DNA of 64,000 bases from Galaxea fascicularis (taxonomy: Eukaryota > Cnidaria > Anthozoa > Scleractinia > Euphylliidae): assembly GCA_948470475.1 (NCBI GenBank), contig OX419335.1, forward strand, positions 39,955,594 to 40,019,593. Direction: 5' to 3'. Position numbers and translations under genes: made by a program. Shown here in pieces: positions 1 to 10,900 of the stretch (position 1 is the first letter of the stretch; each line of letters opens with the position of its first letter). Below the pieces are notes generated by a model, which searched no databases, had not been told where the DNA came from, and saw nothing but the letters and a program-made list of their open reading frames with translations.

Positions 1-50
1 GAAACTCTTCCCGAGTCAAGTCTCAAGAAATGTCTCGTTTACAAGTCCAC

Positions 51-58
51 TTATAAAA
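51..58 (+). promoter_or_regulatory. TATA-like element of the 5S gene (unit 1; repeated in every unit)
   Basis: ttataaaa is centred about 30 bp before the 5S start and kept in all 14 copies. An upstream TATA-like box is common in animal 5S genes, in addition to the internal control region. Placement supports the role; no functional data. Confidence 0.55.
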
Positions 59-84
59 CAGTAAATTTTCGCCCCTTATCTTTC

Positions 85-145
85 GTCTACGACCATACCA
101 CAGGGAAAACACCGGTTCTCGTCCGATCACCGAAGTTAAGCCCTG

Positions 146-180
<35 letters not shown>

Positions 181-204
181 GGGAATACCCCGTGTTGTAG
201 GCTT
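85..204 (+). rRNA. RNA5S: 5S ribosomal RNA, copy 1
   Basis: This 120-bp gene begins gtctacgaccataccaca and ends gtgttgtaggctt, the canonical eukaryotic 5S termini. The internal control region is present (gaagttaagc, then ggatgggtgaccgcctggga, the A-box to C-box region bound by TFIIIA). A TATA-like ttataaaa lies about 30 bp upstream. A short T run (cccttttg) just downstream fits RNA polymerase III termination. The product is the 5S RNA of the large ribosomal subunit. U2 is transcribed away from it on the opposite strand. Confidence 0.97.
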
Positions 205-1082
205 CCCTTTTGCATTTTTACCCACTGTACTAAGCCATTTCATTATTACCAAGCAACACTACGGGCTTACATAGCAAGTAATAGCAAGTGGGGAAGGCCA
301 AATGCTCTACAAAACCAAACACAGCGCACTCAAAACAATTTAAACGGCCTAAAACCGCCAGCGCGATCGGAGTTCGTCAGCGCGCGAGATAGGATGTTTA
401 CGTTTCCCTTGTGACATCAAATTAACGCTTGTGACATCAAATTATCTCAACAACAACAGCTCAGGCGGCAATTGCAGGCTATTCGACCGCATTCCAGCGC
501 CTTTGCGGCCTAAAACCAACGACAAAACAAGGAAAATCAATCGGGCAACGACCACAATCGAACAGCAACGACCGAGGGGATTTTTTCCGACCGCCGATCG
601 GCCAATTTAACGGCTATTTTTCAAACACACTCCGACCGACCGACGGCTATTCTAACCCAAGAAAAAAACACAAAAATGTACTCACTGTTGGCAGAACCCA
701 CCGCCTTCCTCCGAGTGTTTCTCTTCCTCCGCGGGTAGAGCTTGTTGAATTTTCCACTGTCGCGCTGCAAGTCAACGGACATCAACTGAAGTGAGTCACT
801 CGCATTTCTGTGCCGTACGTACTTAGTAAACACCGCAAAATCCTGATAACTGACTGCAAACGCAAGCAAACCTACCTTTTACTCGTTTTCCTCACTCCCT
901 CGGCGATCCTGTATTTCAAATCCATCCGTATTTCTTCCTCGCTCGCGCTCTCTGCCCTGCAACGGAACACAACACATTCAAAATTTCCCGGCCGCTCAGT
1001 CACTCAGTTAAACATCAACCACTTAACAACAGTCACGCACGCACGCACTGGCTAACGCACTACACTGCTCTAGCTACCTAGA
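205..1082. other. 5S-U1 spacer (unit 1; same in other units)
   Basis: An 878-bp non-coding spacer. It holds a T run after 5S and a 17-bp direct repeat cttgtgacatcaaatta at 408-424 and 428-444. It also has GC-rich cgaccg clusters near 640 and a cgcacgcacgca stretch near 1035. No tRNA, snRNA or spliced-leader-like gene is recognised. Short open frames on both strands recur only because the unit repeats. Confidence 0.7.
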
Positions 1083-1083
1083 T

Positions 1084-1120
<37 letters not shown>

Positions 1121-1126
1121 ATTATA

Positions 1127-1169
<43 letters not shown>

Positions 1170-1170
1170 A

Positions 1171-1217
<47 letters not shown>

Positions 1218-1247
1218 ATCACAGTACCTCCCGCGTCAGGTAAGTAT
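1083..1247 (-). ncRNA. RNU1: U1 spliceosomal snRNA, copy 1
   Basis: Read on the - strand the RNA starts ATACTTACCTG, the conserved U1 5' end that pairs with 5' splice sites. Further on are the loop regions cattgcact and ccccaaatgtgggg, the Sm site aatttctgg (+ strand ccagaaatt, 1115-1123) and the 3' stem loop around gcgttcgcgc. The 165-nt length matches metazoan U1 (about 164 nt). The RNA belongs to the U1 snRNP, which defines 5' splice sites. The 3' end is set by alignment to the known family and may be off by a few bases. Confidence 0.95.
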
Positions 1248-1284
1248 GAGTTGTTGGCGACCATCTCCCACGGAAGAACTGTCT

Positions 1285-1298
1285 AACCCTCATATGCC
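1285..1298 (-). promoter_or_regulatory. Candidate PSE of the U1 gene (unit 1; repeated)
   Basis: The + strand reads aaccctcatatgcc, 38-51 bp upstream of the U1 start. The same block (taccctc, then atatgg) sits 42-56 bp upstream of U2. Animal snRNA genes use a proximal sequence element at about -45 to -60 bound by SNAPc. The call rests on position and on sharing between the two genes. Confidence 0.45.
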
Positions 1299-1447
1299 TT
1301 GTGGTAACGGCCCTCAGGTCCGGCCAGAGAGGTGGTCTTTCAATGCCTCAGCTCGCCACTTGTACTGTCTAACCTGCTAGCAAGAAATAAAAACACATGG
1401 CCAAGGTTTGATGTTTAGTTAGTTTCTTTTTTTTCAATTGAATATTT

Positions 1448-1463
1448 CTTCCCCAAGGGGAAG
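1448..1463. terminator. Palindrome immediately 3' of U2 (unit 1; repeated)
   Basis: cttccccaaggggaag has 7-bp arms around a 2-bp centre and directly abuts the 3' end of U2. Metazoan U2 precursors need a 3' end signal. This hairpin is a candidate, but it does not match the vertebrate 3' box and the role is inferred. Confidence 0.3.
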
Positions 1464-1649
1464 TGGGCCGCACTCGGAAGTAGTGCTATACCGAGGCAAC
1501 CCGTGGCTGGGACGAGGCAAGCCTCTTTTCCACAGCCCAATTCCAAAAATCAGTTTAATATATGAGCTGCTCAATGAGCAGCGTATCAGATATTAAGCTG
1601 ATAAGAACAGATACTACACTTGATCTTAGCCAAAAGGCCGAGAAGCGAT
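1464..1649 (-). ncRNA. RNU2: U2 spliceosomal snRNA, copy 1
   Basis: Read on the - strand it starts ATCGCTTCTCGGCCTTTTGG, the conserved U2 5' end. It continues with the branch-point recognition sequence gtgtagtatctg, the stem IIa region, the Sm site gatttttgg, and stem loops III and IV (ggtatagcactac). At 186 nt it matches the family (about 187-190 nt). The RNA pairs with intron branch points in the U2 snRNP. A 16-bp near-palindrome (cttccccaaggggaag, 1448-1463) follows directly 3' of the gene and may mark the end of the transcript. Confidence 0.96.
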
Positions 1650-2120
1650 GGCGAAAAGGTTCGCTGAGGCTTGGGTGGTTGTTGTCTCCTACCCTCGAGA
1701 TATGGTGGTCTGAAAACTGTCGCGTCCCGAGCTATGCTTCCATCAACTTGAGCCCCTACCACCCCCTCTAAGGGAACTGACTGGCAGGTGCATTGTACTA
1801 GCGTCATGGACAACACGCACCGCTAAACCAGGCGCAAAAATCGCTTCAATCTTGCAAAAGATATGCATTCCCTAGTGACATAACAGTTCGCCCGTTCACA
1901 GACAAACACAGGGCAAAATCGATAACCTTGAAACGAGGCTAGTCTCCACATACCTTGACGTTTACAGCTGACTTGGCGTTTCGCTGCCAATTTGGCGCCA
2001 AAACGTGCGGGACTAAGTTCCAGCAGATTTTCAATTGAAACTCTTCCCGAGTCAAGTCTCAAGAAATGTCTCGTTTACAAGTCCACTTATAAAACAGTAA
2101 ATTTTCGCCCCTTATCTTTC
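1650..2120. other. U2-5S divergent intergenic region (unit 1)
   Basis: A 471-bp region between the U2 start (-) and the next 5S start (+). It therefore carries the U2 promoter on the left and the 5S upstream region on the right. A palindromic ttggcgccaa lies near 1990. No gene seen. Confidence 0.6.
1690..1705 (-). promoter_or_regulatory. Candidate PSE of the U2 gene (unit 1; repeated)
   Basis: The + strand reads taccctcgagatatgg at -41 to -56 from the U2 start. It resembles the U1 block apart from a short internal insertion. It stays linked to the 5' fragments of the two split U2 genes. Confidence 0.45.
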
Positions 2121-2181
2121 GTCTACGACCATACCACAGGGAAAACACCGGTTCTCGTCCGATCACCGAAGTTAAGCCCTG

Positions 2182-2216
<35 letters not shown>

Positions 2217-2240
2217 GGGAATACCCCGTGTTGTAGGCTT
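2121..2240 (+). rRNA. RNA5S: 5S ribosomal RNA, copy 2
   Basis: Full 120-bp copy, no difference from copy 1 seen. Confidence 0.97.
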
Positions 2241-3118
2241 CCCTTTTGCATTTTTACCCACTGTACTAAGCCATTTCATTATTACCAAGCAACACTACGG
2301 GCTTACATAGCAAGTAATAGCAAGTGGGGAAGGCCAAATGCTCTACAAAACCAAACACAGCGCACTCAAAACAATTTAAACGGCCTAAAACCGCCAGCGC
2401 GATCGGAGTTCGTCAGCGCGCGAGATAGGATGTTTACGTTTCCCTTGTGACATCAAATTAACGCTTGTGACATCAAATTATCTCAACAACAACAGCTCAG
2501 GCGGCAATTGCAGGCTATTCGACCGCATTCCAGCGCCTTTGCGGCCTAAAACCAACGACAAAACAAGGAAAATCAATCGGGCAACGACCACAATCGAACA
2601 GCAACGACCGAGGGGATTTTTTCCGACCGCCGATCGGCCAATTTAACGGCTATTTTTCAAACACACTCCGACCGACCGACGGCTATTCTAACCCAAGAAA
2701 AAAACACAAAAATGTACTCACTGTTGGCAGAACCCACCGCCTTCCTCCGAGTGTTTCTCTTCCTCCGCGGGTAGAGCTTGTTGAATTTTCCACTGTCGCG
2801 CTGCAAGTCAACGGACATCAACTGAAGTGAGTCACTCGCATTTCTGTGCCGTACGTACTTAGTAAACACCGCAAAATCCTGATAACTGACTGCAAACGCA
2901 AGCAAACCTACCTTTTACTCGTTTTCCTCACTCCCTCGGCGATCCTGTATTTCAAATCCATCCGTATTTCTTCCTCGCTCGCGCTCTCTGCCCTGCAACG
3001 GAACACAACACATTCAAAATTTCCCGGCCGCTCAGTCACTCAGTTAAACATCAACCACTTAACAACAGTCACGCACGCACGCACTGGCTAACGCACTACA
3101 CTGCTCTAGCTACCTAGA

Positions 3119-3119
3119 T

Positions 3120-3156
<37 letters not shown>

Positions 3157-3162
3157 ATTATA

Positions 3163-3205
<43 letters not shown>

Positions 3206-3206
3206 A

Positions 3207-3253
<47 letters not shown>

Positions 3254-3283
3254 ATCACAGTACCTCCCGCGTCAGGTAAGTAT
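3119..3283 (-). ncRNA. RNU1: U1 snRNA, copy 2
   Basis: Full-length copy, same as copy 1. Confidence 0.95.
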
Positions 3284-3499
3284 GAGTTGTTGGCGACCAT
3301 CTCCCACGGAAGAACTGTCTAACCCTCATATGCCTTGTGGTAACGGCCCTCAGGTCCGGCCAGAGAGGTGGTCTTTCAATGCCTCAGCTCGCCACTTGTA
3401 CTGTCTAACCTGCTAGCAAGAAATAAAAACACATGGCCAAGGTTTGATGTTTAGTTAGTTTCTTTTTTTTCAATTGAATATTTCTTCCCCAAGGGGAAG

Positions 3500-3685
3500 T
3501 GGGCCGCACTCGGAAGTAGTGCTATACCGAGGCAACCCGTGGCTGGGACGAGGCAAGCCTCTTTTCCACAGCCCAATTCCAAAAATCAGTTTAATATATG
3601 AGCTGCTCAATGAGCAGCGTATCAGATATTAAGCTGATAAGAACAGATACTACACTTGATCTTAGCCAAAAGGCCGAGAAGCGAT
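3500..3685 (-). ncRNA. RNU2: U2 snRNA, copy 2
   Basis: Full 186-nt copy, type A (ggaagtag in stem IV on the + strand). Confidence 0.96.
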
Positions 3686-4156
3686 GGCGAAAAGGTTCGC
3701 TGAGGCTTGGGTGGTTGTTGTCTCCTACCCTCGAGATATGGTGGTCTGAAAACTGTCGCGTCCCGAGCTATGCTTCCATCAACTTGAGCCCCTACCACCC
3801 CCTCTAAGGGAACTGACTGGCAGGTGCATTGTACTAGCGTCATGGACAACACGCACCGCTAAACCAGGCGCAAAAATCGCTTCAATCTTGCAAAAGATAT
3901 GCATTCCCTAGTGACATAACAGTTCGCCCGTTCACAGACAAACACAGGGCAAAATCGATAACCTTGAAACGAGGCTAGTCTCCACATACCTTGACGTTTA
4001 CAGCTGACTTGGCGTTTCGCTGCCAATTTGGCGCCAAAACGTGCGGGACTAAGTTCCAGCAGATTTTCAATTGAAACTCTTCCCGAGTCAAGTCTCAAGA
4101 AATGTCTCGTTTACAAGTCCACTTATAAAACAGTAAATTTTCGCCCCTTATCTTTC

Positions 4157-4217
4157 GTCTACGACCATACCACAGGGAAAACACCGGTTCTCGTCCGATC
4201 ACCGAAGTTAAGCCCTG

Positions 4218-4252
<35 letters not shown>

Positions 4253-4276
4253 GGGAATACCCCGTGTTGTAGGCTT
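4157..4276 (+). rRNA. RNA5S: 5S ribosomal RNA, copy 3
   Basis: Full 120-bp copy, no difference from copy 1 seen. Confidence 0.97.
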
Positions 4277-5154
4277 CCCTTTTGCATTTTTACCCACTGT
4301 ACTAAGCCATTTCATTATTACCAAGCAACACTACGGGCTTACATAGCAAGTAATAGCAAGTGGGGAAGGCCAAATGCTCTACAAAACCAAACACAGCGCA
4401 CTCAAAACAATTTAAACGGCCTAAAACCGCCAGCGCGATCGGAGTTCGTCAGCGCGCGAGATAGGATGTTTACGTTTCCCTTGTGACATCAAATTAACGC
4501 TTGTGACATCAAATTATCTCAACAACAACAGCTCAGGCGGCAATTGCAGGCTATTCGACCGCATTCCAGCGCCTTTGCGGCCTAAAACCAACGACAAAAC
4601 AAGGAAAATCAATCGGGCAACGACCACAATCGAACAGCAACGACCGAGGGGATTTTTTCCGACCGCCGATCGGCCAATTTAACGGCTATTTTTCAAACAC
4701 ACTCCGACCGACCGACGGCTATTCTAACCCAAGAAAAAAACACAAAAATGTACTCACTGTTGGCAGAACCCACCGCCTTCCTCCGAGTGTTTCTCTTCCT
4801 CCGCGGGTAGAGCTTGTTGAATTTTCCACTGTCGCGCTGCAAGTCAACGGACATCAACTGAAGTGAGTCACTCGCATTTCTGTGCCGTACGTACTTAGTA
4901 AACACCGCAAAATCCTGATAACTGACTGCAAACGCAAGCAAACCTACCTTTTACTCGTTTTCCTCACTCCCTCGGCGATCCTGTATTTCAAATCCATCCG
5001 TATTTCTTCCTCGCTCGCGCTCTCTGCCCTGCAACGGAACACAACACATTCAAAATTTCCCGGCCGCTCAGTCACTCAGTTAAACATCAACCACTTAACA
5101 ACAGTCACGCACGCACGCACTGGCTAACGCACTACACTGCTCTAGCTACCTAGA

Positions 5155-5155
5155 T

Positions 5156-5192
<37 letters not shown>

Positions 5193-5198
5193 ATTATA

Positions 5199-5241
<43 letters not shown>

Positions 5242-5242
5242 A

Positions 5243-5289
<47 letters not shown>

Positions 5290-5319
5290 ATCACAGTACC
5301 TCCCGCGTCAGGTAAGTAT
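5155..5319 (-). ncRNA. RNU1: U1 snRNA, copy 3
   Basis: Full-length copy, same as copy 1. Confidence 0.95.
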
Positions 5320-5535
5320 GAGTTGTTGGCGACCATCTCCCACGGAAGAACTGTCTAACCCTCATATGCCTTGTGGTAACGGCCCTCAGGTCCGGCCAGA
5401 GAGGTGGTCTTTCAATGCCTCAGCTCGCCACTTGTACTGTCTAACCTGCTAGCAAGAAATAAAAACACATGGCCAAGGTTTGATGTTTAGTTAGTTTCTT
5501 TTTTTTCAATTGAATATTTCTTCCCCAAGGGGAAG

Positions 5536-5721
5536 TGGGCCGCACTCGGAAGTAGTGCTATACCGAGGCAACCCGTGGCTGGGACGAGGCAAGCCTCTTT
5601 TCCACAGCCCAATTCCAAAAATCAGTTTAATATATGAGCTGCTCAATGAGCAGCGTATCAGATATTAAGCTGATAAGAACAGATACTACACTTGATCTTA
5701 GCCAAAAGGCCGAGAAGCGAT
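5536..5721 (-). ncRNA. RNU2: U2 snRNA, copy 3
   Basis: Full 186-nt copy, type A. Confidence 0.96.
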
Positions 5722-6192
5722 GGCGAAAAGGTTCGCTGAGGCTTGGGTGGTTGTTGTCTCCTACCCTCGAGATATGGTGGTCTGAAAACTGTCGCGTCCC
5801 GAGCTATGCTTCCATCAACTTGAGCCCCTACCACCCCCTCTAAGGGAACTGACTGGCAGGTGCATTGTACTAGCGTCATGGACAACACGCACCGCTAAAC
5901 CAGGCGCAAAAATCGCTTCAATCTTGCAAAAGATATGCATTCCCTAGTGACATAACAGTTCGCCCGTTCACAGACAAACACAGGGCAAAATCGATAACCT
6001 TGAAACGAGGCTAGTCTCCACATACCTTGACGTTTACAGCTGACTTGGCGTTTCGCTGCCAATTTGGCGCCAAAACGTGCGGGACTAAGTTCCAGCAGAT
6101 TTTCAATTGAAACTCTTCCCGAGTCAAGTCTCAAGAAATGTCTCGTTTACAAGTCCACTTATAAAACAGTAAATTTTCGCCCCTTATCTTTC

Positions 6193-6253
6193 GTCTACGA
6201 CCATACCACAGGGAAAACACCGGTTCTCGTCCGATCACCGAAGTTAAGCCCTG

Positions 6254-6288
<35 letters not shown>

Positions 6289-6312
6289 GGGAATACCCCG
6301 TGTTGTAGGCTT
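6193..6312 (+). rRNA. RNA5S: 5S ribosomal RNA, copy 4
   Basis: Full 120-bp copy. Last 5S before the first retrotransposon insertion. Confidence 0.97.
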
Positions 6313-7190
6313 CCCTTTTGCATTTTTACCCACTGTACTAAGCCATTTCATTATTACCAAGCAACACTACGGGCTTACATAGCAAGTAATAGCAAGTGGG
6401 GAAGGCCAAATGCTCTACAAAACCAAACACAGCGCACTCAAAACAATTTAAACGGCCTAAAACCGCCAGCGCGATCGGAGTTCGTCAGCGCGCGAGATAG
6501 GATGTTTACGTTTCCCTTGTGACATCAAATTAACGCTTGTGACATCAAATTATCTCAACAACAACAGCTCAGGCGGCAATTGCAGGCTATTCGACCGCAT
6601 TCCAGCGCCTTTGCGGCCTAAAACCAACGACAAAACAAGGAAAATCAATCGGGCAACGACCACAATCGAACAGCAACGACCGAGGGGATTTTTTCCGACC
6701 GCCGATCGGCCAATTTAACGGCTATTTTTCAAACACACTCCGACCGACCGACGGCTATTCTAACCCAAGAAAAAAACACAAAAATGTACTCACTGTTGGC
6801 AGAACCCACCGCCTTCCTCCGAGTGTTTCTCTTCCTCCGCGGGTAGAGCTTGTTGAATTTTCCACTGTCGCGCTGCAAGTCAACGGACATCAACTGAAGT
6901 GAGTCACTCGCATTTCTGTGCCGTACGTACTTAGTAAACACCGCAAAATCCTGATAACTGACTGCAAACGCAAGCAAACCTACCTTTTACTCGTTTTCCT
7001 CACTCCCTCGGCGATCCTGTATTTCAAATCCATCCGTATTTCTTCCTCGCTCGCGCTCTCTGCCCTGCAACGGAACACAACACATTCAAAATTTCCCGGC
7101 CGCTCAGTCACTCAGTTAAACATCAACCACTTAACAACAGTCACGCACGCACGCACTGGCTAACGCACTACACTGCTCTAGCTACCTAGA

Positions 7191-7191
7191 T

Positions 7192-7228
<37 letters not shown>

Positions 7229-7234
7229 ATTATA

Positions 7235-7277
<43 letters not shown>

Positions 7278-7278
7278 A

Positions 7279-7325
<47 letters not shown>

Positions 7326-7355
7326 ATCACAGTACCTCCCGCGTCAGGTAAGTAT
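7191..7355 (-). ncRNA. RNU1: U1 snRNA, copy 4
   Basis: Full-length copy. The U2 gene of this unit is split by retrotransposon 1, but U1 and its promoter are untouched. Confidence 0.95.
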
Positions 7356-7571
7356 GAGTTGTTGGCGACCATCTCCCACGGAAGAACTGTCTAACCCTCA
7401 TATGCCTTGTGGTAACGGCCCTCAGGTCCGGCCAGAGAGGTGGTCTTTCAATGCCTCAGCTCGCCACTTGTACTGTCTAACCTGCTAGCAAGAAATAAAA
7501 ACACATGGCCAAGGTTTGATGTTTAGTTAGTTTCTTTTTTTTCAATTGAATATTTCTTCCCCAAGGGGAAG

Positions 7572-7720
7572 TGGGCCGCACTCGGAAGTAGTGCTATACC
7601 GAGGCAACCCGTGGCTGGGACGAGGCAAGCCTCTTTTCCACAGCCCAATTCCAAAAATCAGTTTAATATATGAGCTGCTCAATGAGCAGCGTATCAGATA
7701 TTAAGCTGATAAGAACAGAT
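7572..7720 (-). pseudogene. RNU2: U2 snRNA copy 4, 3' fragment (split by retrotransposon 1)
   Basis: U2 nucleotides 38 to the 3' end, including the Sm site and stem loops III-IV, but cut off from the promoter and 5' end. The break falls right after the branch-point recognition core (gtagt would be nt 33-37). It cannot make a normal U2. Confidence 0.95.
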
Positions 7721-7981
7721 TTTTAGTATGTGAAATGGTTTATTGTAACCCAAATCAACTATTACAGGATAAAAAACAATAAAAGAGAAAGCTACATTAC
7801 ACTAAACTACCTAGGAGTACAAGTTATAAAACCGGAGTAAGCGGAACGAAATACCAGATAAAACAAATTCCCCAAATAGTGTCCCTGATGGGGGAGCAAA
7901 GCAGAGTCGCCTATTAAGAGTCCTTGATTAAAAAGTACGACATCCACGAACAGCGCACAGTAATAATAACGAGATAAAAAC
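7721..7981 (-). other. 3' UTR of retrotransposon 1
   Basis: 261 bp between the ORF2 stop and the U2 junction. An aataaa (+ strand tttatt) lies close to the end. The tail is only four A, unlike the long tail of retrotransposon 2. Confidence 0.8.
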
Positions 7982-10900
7982 CTAGGTAGTAAAATGAAAC
8001 TTGACAAGACCATTCTGTACAGTGCAAAAGCCAGGGAGAACCCACAGAGCAGCAAAACTAGATTCAGACATACGGAAGAAATCGATGTAAATACGCCTCT
8101 TGATGTCACTGGAAATGTATCGAATGAGAGCCCTGTGATCCTCATGGCCATTATGGAAGGTGGCCTTATTTCGAAAGAACCACACACCGTACAAAATAGT
8201 CTTGACGATGTAGCATGCAAGTCTGGCTCTTTTCTTATCGCAGGAGGGCCAGAGGAAAAAGAAAACGAATGACGGATTGCATATAAAAGCGCAGCCCAGA
8301 ATGAGAGAGAGGAACGGTGAGAAATGGGTCCATACTCTATACACACGGGGGCAAAGCAAAAAACAATGATCAATGGTCTCTTGTCTGGGACAAGAGGCAC
8401 AACATGACGAATCAATATAACCCCAGTTACGAAGAGAATTACGCACCTTGACTCCCCTCAAGGTGATCAGCCAAGAAAGATCATTCTTGAAATTCTCACA
8501 AAAGTCATCCCGGACAAGAGACCAATGACGACTAATCAAAAAATCAGAAGAAACAAAACGAGACCATTGAACGGGAAGGAGAGGAGGGGAAGAAAGACCA
8601 CCTACAAGACGCAAGTAGACTCTCTTAGAAGAAAAATCAGAAAGGTCAGACACATCAGCCAGAACACGCAAAGCAAAAGCATAGAAAGAAGTGGGAGAGG
8701 ACGCATTTGGCACAGACAAGCCGCGCAAATGCGCCCACTCAGCCCGCGCAGATGCAAGACGAGATCCAATAAAATATCTACAAAGGAAAAAACTAGAGTC
8801 ATCGGAACAAGTAACTGTGGAAATAACTAAAGACAACAAAAGGGCATGAGACTTAAACTTAAAATTCAAAATACCTAAACCACCATCTCGAGGAGGAAGG
8901 CAAAGGGTGTTCCGACTGACAGTCTCTATGCGAGACCCCCAGACAAAACCCCACACGAGCTGATTAACACGCGCGAGCACCCACGCGGGCAAAACGAGAA
9001 AGCGACAAAGGAAAAGAAGCTTGCTAAAACCAAGGACATTAACAATAAGGGCTTTACCAACAAAAGAAAGAGAACGAGACTTCCAGAGATTAAGGGATTT
9101 CTCCAACTTATCAATTTTTGGCTGCCAATTATCTTTCTCAACAGGCACAGTACCAAAAACAATGCCCAAAACCTTCATCTTACGAACCCACGTAAGGCCA
9201 AGTGGCTCGTCGGAGCGGTCACGCCACGAACCAAGCCACATGGCCTCTGTCTTAGATCTATTCAATTTAGCACCCGAGCCGCGTTCATAAATAGAAATAC
9301 AATCAAAAAGTCTACGGAGCGAACTCAAATCTTTCAAAATAACCGTGGTGTCGTCAGCATACAGCCGAACTCTAGCTTGTTTACCAGAAGCACCAGGTAG
9401 GAGAAAACCCCTAATCTCAGGACCAGATCGAATTTGACAAGCAAGGGCCTCAACACATAAAACATACAAAAGGGGGGACAGGGGATCACCCTGCCTCACA
9501 CCCCGCAATAAAGGAATTTTAGAGGTAAGATTACCATTCAAAAGAATTTGCATATAAGCCCCGTCATACAGAGTAGAAACCCATTTCCGAAACACAGGGC
9601 CAAAACCAAGGTGACAGAGAAGATCCATTAAAAAGGAGCGATCTACACGATCAAAAGCCTTCTCCTGATCAAGACTAACAAGAATTGCCGCCTCATCAGT
9701 CTGTTCAATAAAATGAAAAACATCACGCAAAAGAACGAGATTAGACGAGATAGAGCGGCCCGGAACAGAACAAGTCTGATCAGGGTCAACAACAGAATCA
9801 AGAACACGAGATAACCGGGTAGTAAGAACTTTCGAAATGATCTTATAGTCAACGTTGAGCAGACTGATGGGACGCCAATTTTTCAGATTCTTCCTGTCAC
9901 CCCGCTTCTTAAAAATAAGTCGGGTAGCACTACCCTTCATGCTGGCACATAAAAACCCGTCCCGGATACACTCATGGGCTACGCATAAAATTAAAGGACC
10001 CAGAAGGCGCCAAAATTTGCTATAAAATTCAACAGAAAAACCGTCAGGCCCAGGCGCTTTACCTGCACTAAGGCCATTAAGAGATTCAGTAAGTTCTTGT
10101 AAGGAAACATCAGCATCACACAAATCACGATCAGCATCAGAAAGAGAACAAGAAAAACAACTCAATAAATCTTGTTTACAGCCAGGATCAATAGGTTCCG
10201 GCGAAAACAGATGACAATAGAACTGCACGTGCGCTTGTTCGATCTCAGCACGTGTGAAAACTTCAACCTCATCAGCATTCAAAATAGAGGTGACAGTATT
10301 ACGCTCGACACGTTCACGTTCAAGTTTAAAGAAATAGCGAGTAGGTTTCTCGCCCTCTTCAAGCCATTTAGCCCGACTCCGAACTTTGACGCCTTCAAGG
10401 TCCCTTAAGGTAAGACTTTTGAGCCGAGACTCAAGGGTGGCAATTTCGGCAACAACCGAAACGTCACCCTGAACCAAGCGCTGTTTACAATCAATTAATT
10501 GGTTTGTCAGAACAACCCGCTCGCGGCACAGAGACTTGCGTTTATTACGAGAAAAGGAAACGATGTCAGACTGTAAACAGCGCTTGAAAAAATCCCACCA
10601 CTCTTTGACAGATGGAAAAGATTCAATGCAGCCAGAGAGGTCAGAAATACGCTCAGAAATAAAAGAACAAAATTGGGAATCCTGAAGCAAAGAATTATTG
10701 AATTTCCACAAACCAGGGCCACGTGCAAAATCAGTATTCACAACAAGCGTGAGATTAACATAATCATGATCGGAAAAACAACAAGGCGAAATATTACAAA
10801 CATCAATAGAAGAAGCAAAATTACGGGACACAAAAAACTTATCTAATCTACTACCGATTGAAAAATCAGAATTAAACCAAGAGACCTCTCTCGACCGCGG

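Larger units (their letters stand above)
1248..1463. other. U1-U2 spacer (unit 1)
   Basis: A 216-bp spacer holding the U1 upstream control region at its left and an A/T-rich tract with caattg and an oligo-T run near the U2 3' end. The oligo-T run varies in length between copies (8-10). Confidence 0.6.
1..7720. repeat. Left block of the 5S-U1-U2 tandem array (type A units)
   Basis: A 2036-bp unit is repeated without visible change. 5S starts at 85, 2121, 4157 and 6193. Each unit holds 5S (+), an 878-bp spacer, U1 (-), a 216-bp spacer, U2 (-), and a 471-bp spacer up to the next 5S. Type A marks are cctttgcggcc, ctgcaacggaac, ttagttagtttc and cggaagtagtgc. The window opens inside a unit, so the array continues to the left. 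The block ends where a retrotransposon enters the fourth U2 gene. Confidence 0.97.

Noticed and set aside
621..1055. Recurring 70-100 residue open frames in every array unit (for example - strand 621-869, + strand 810-1055)
   Set aside because: They overlap each other on both strands and lie in the spacer or across U1/U2 and promoter sequence. They recur only because the unit is homogenised, and no domain or start context supports them.
205..1082. A spliced-leader RNA gene in the 5S spacer, as occurs in Hydra 5S repeats
   Set aside because: I looked for a donor site followed by an Sm site in a short transcript and found no convincing pair; the U1 and U2 genes explain the Sm sites present.
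1562..1816. Open frames over the U2 gene on both strands
   Set aside because: They read the U2 snRNA and its promoter; the RNA gene explains the conservation.
7807..8415. 202-residue frame at the 3' end of retrotransposon 1
   Set aside because: Shadow of the ORF2 C-terminus in another frame.
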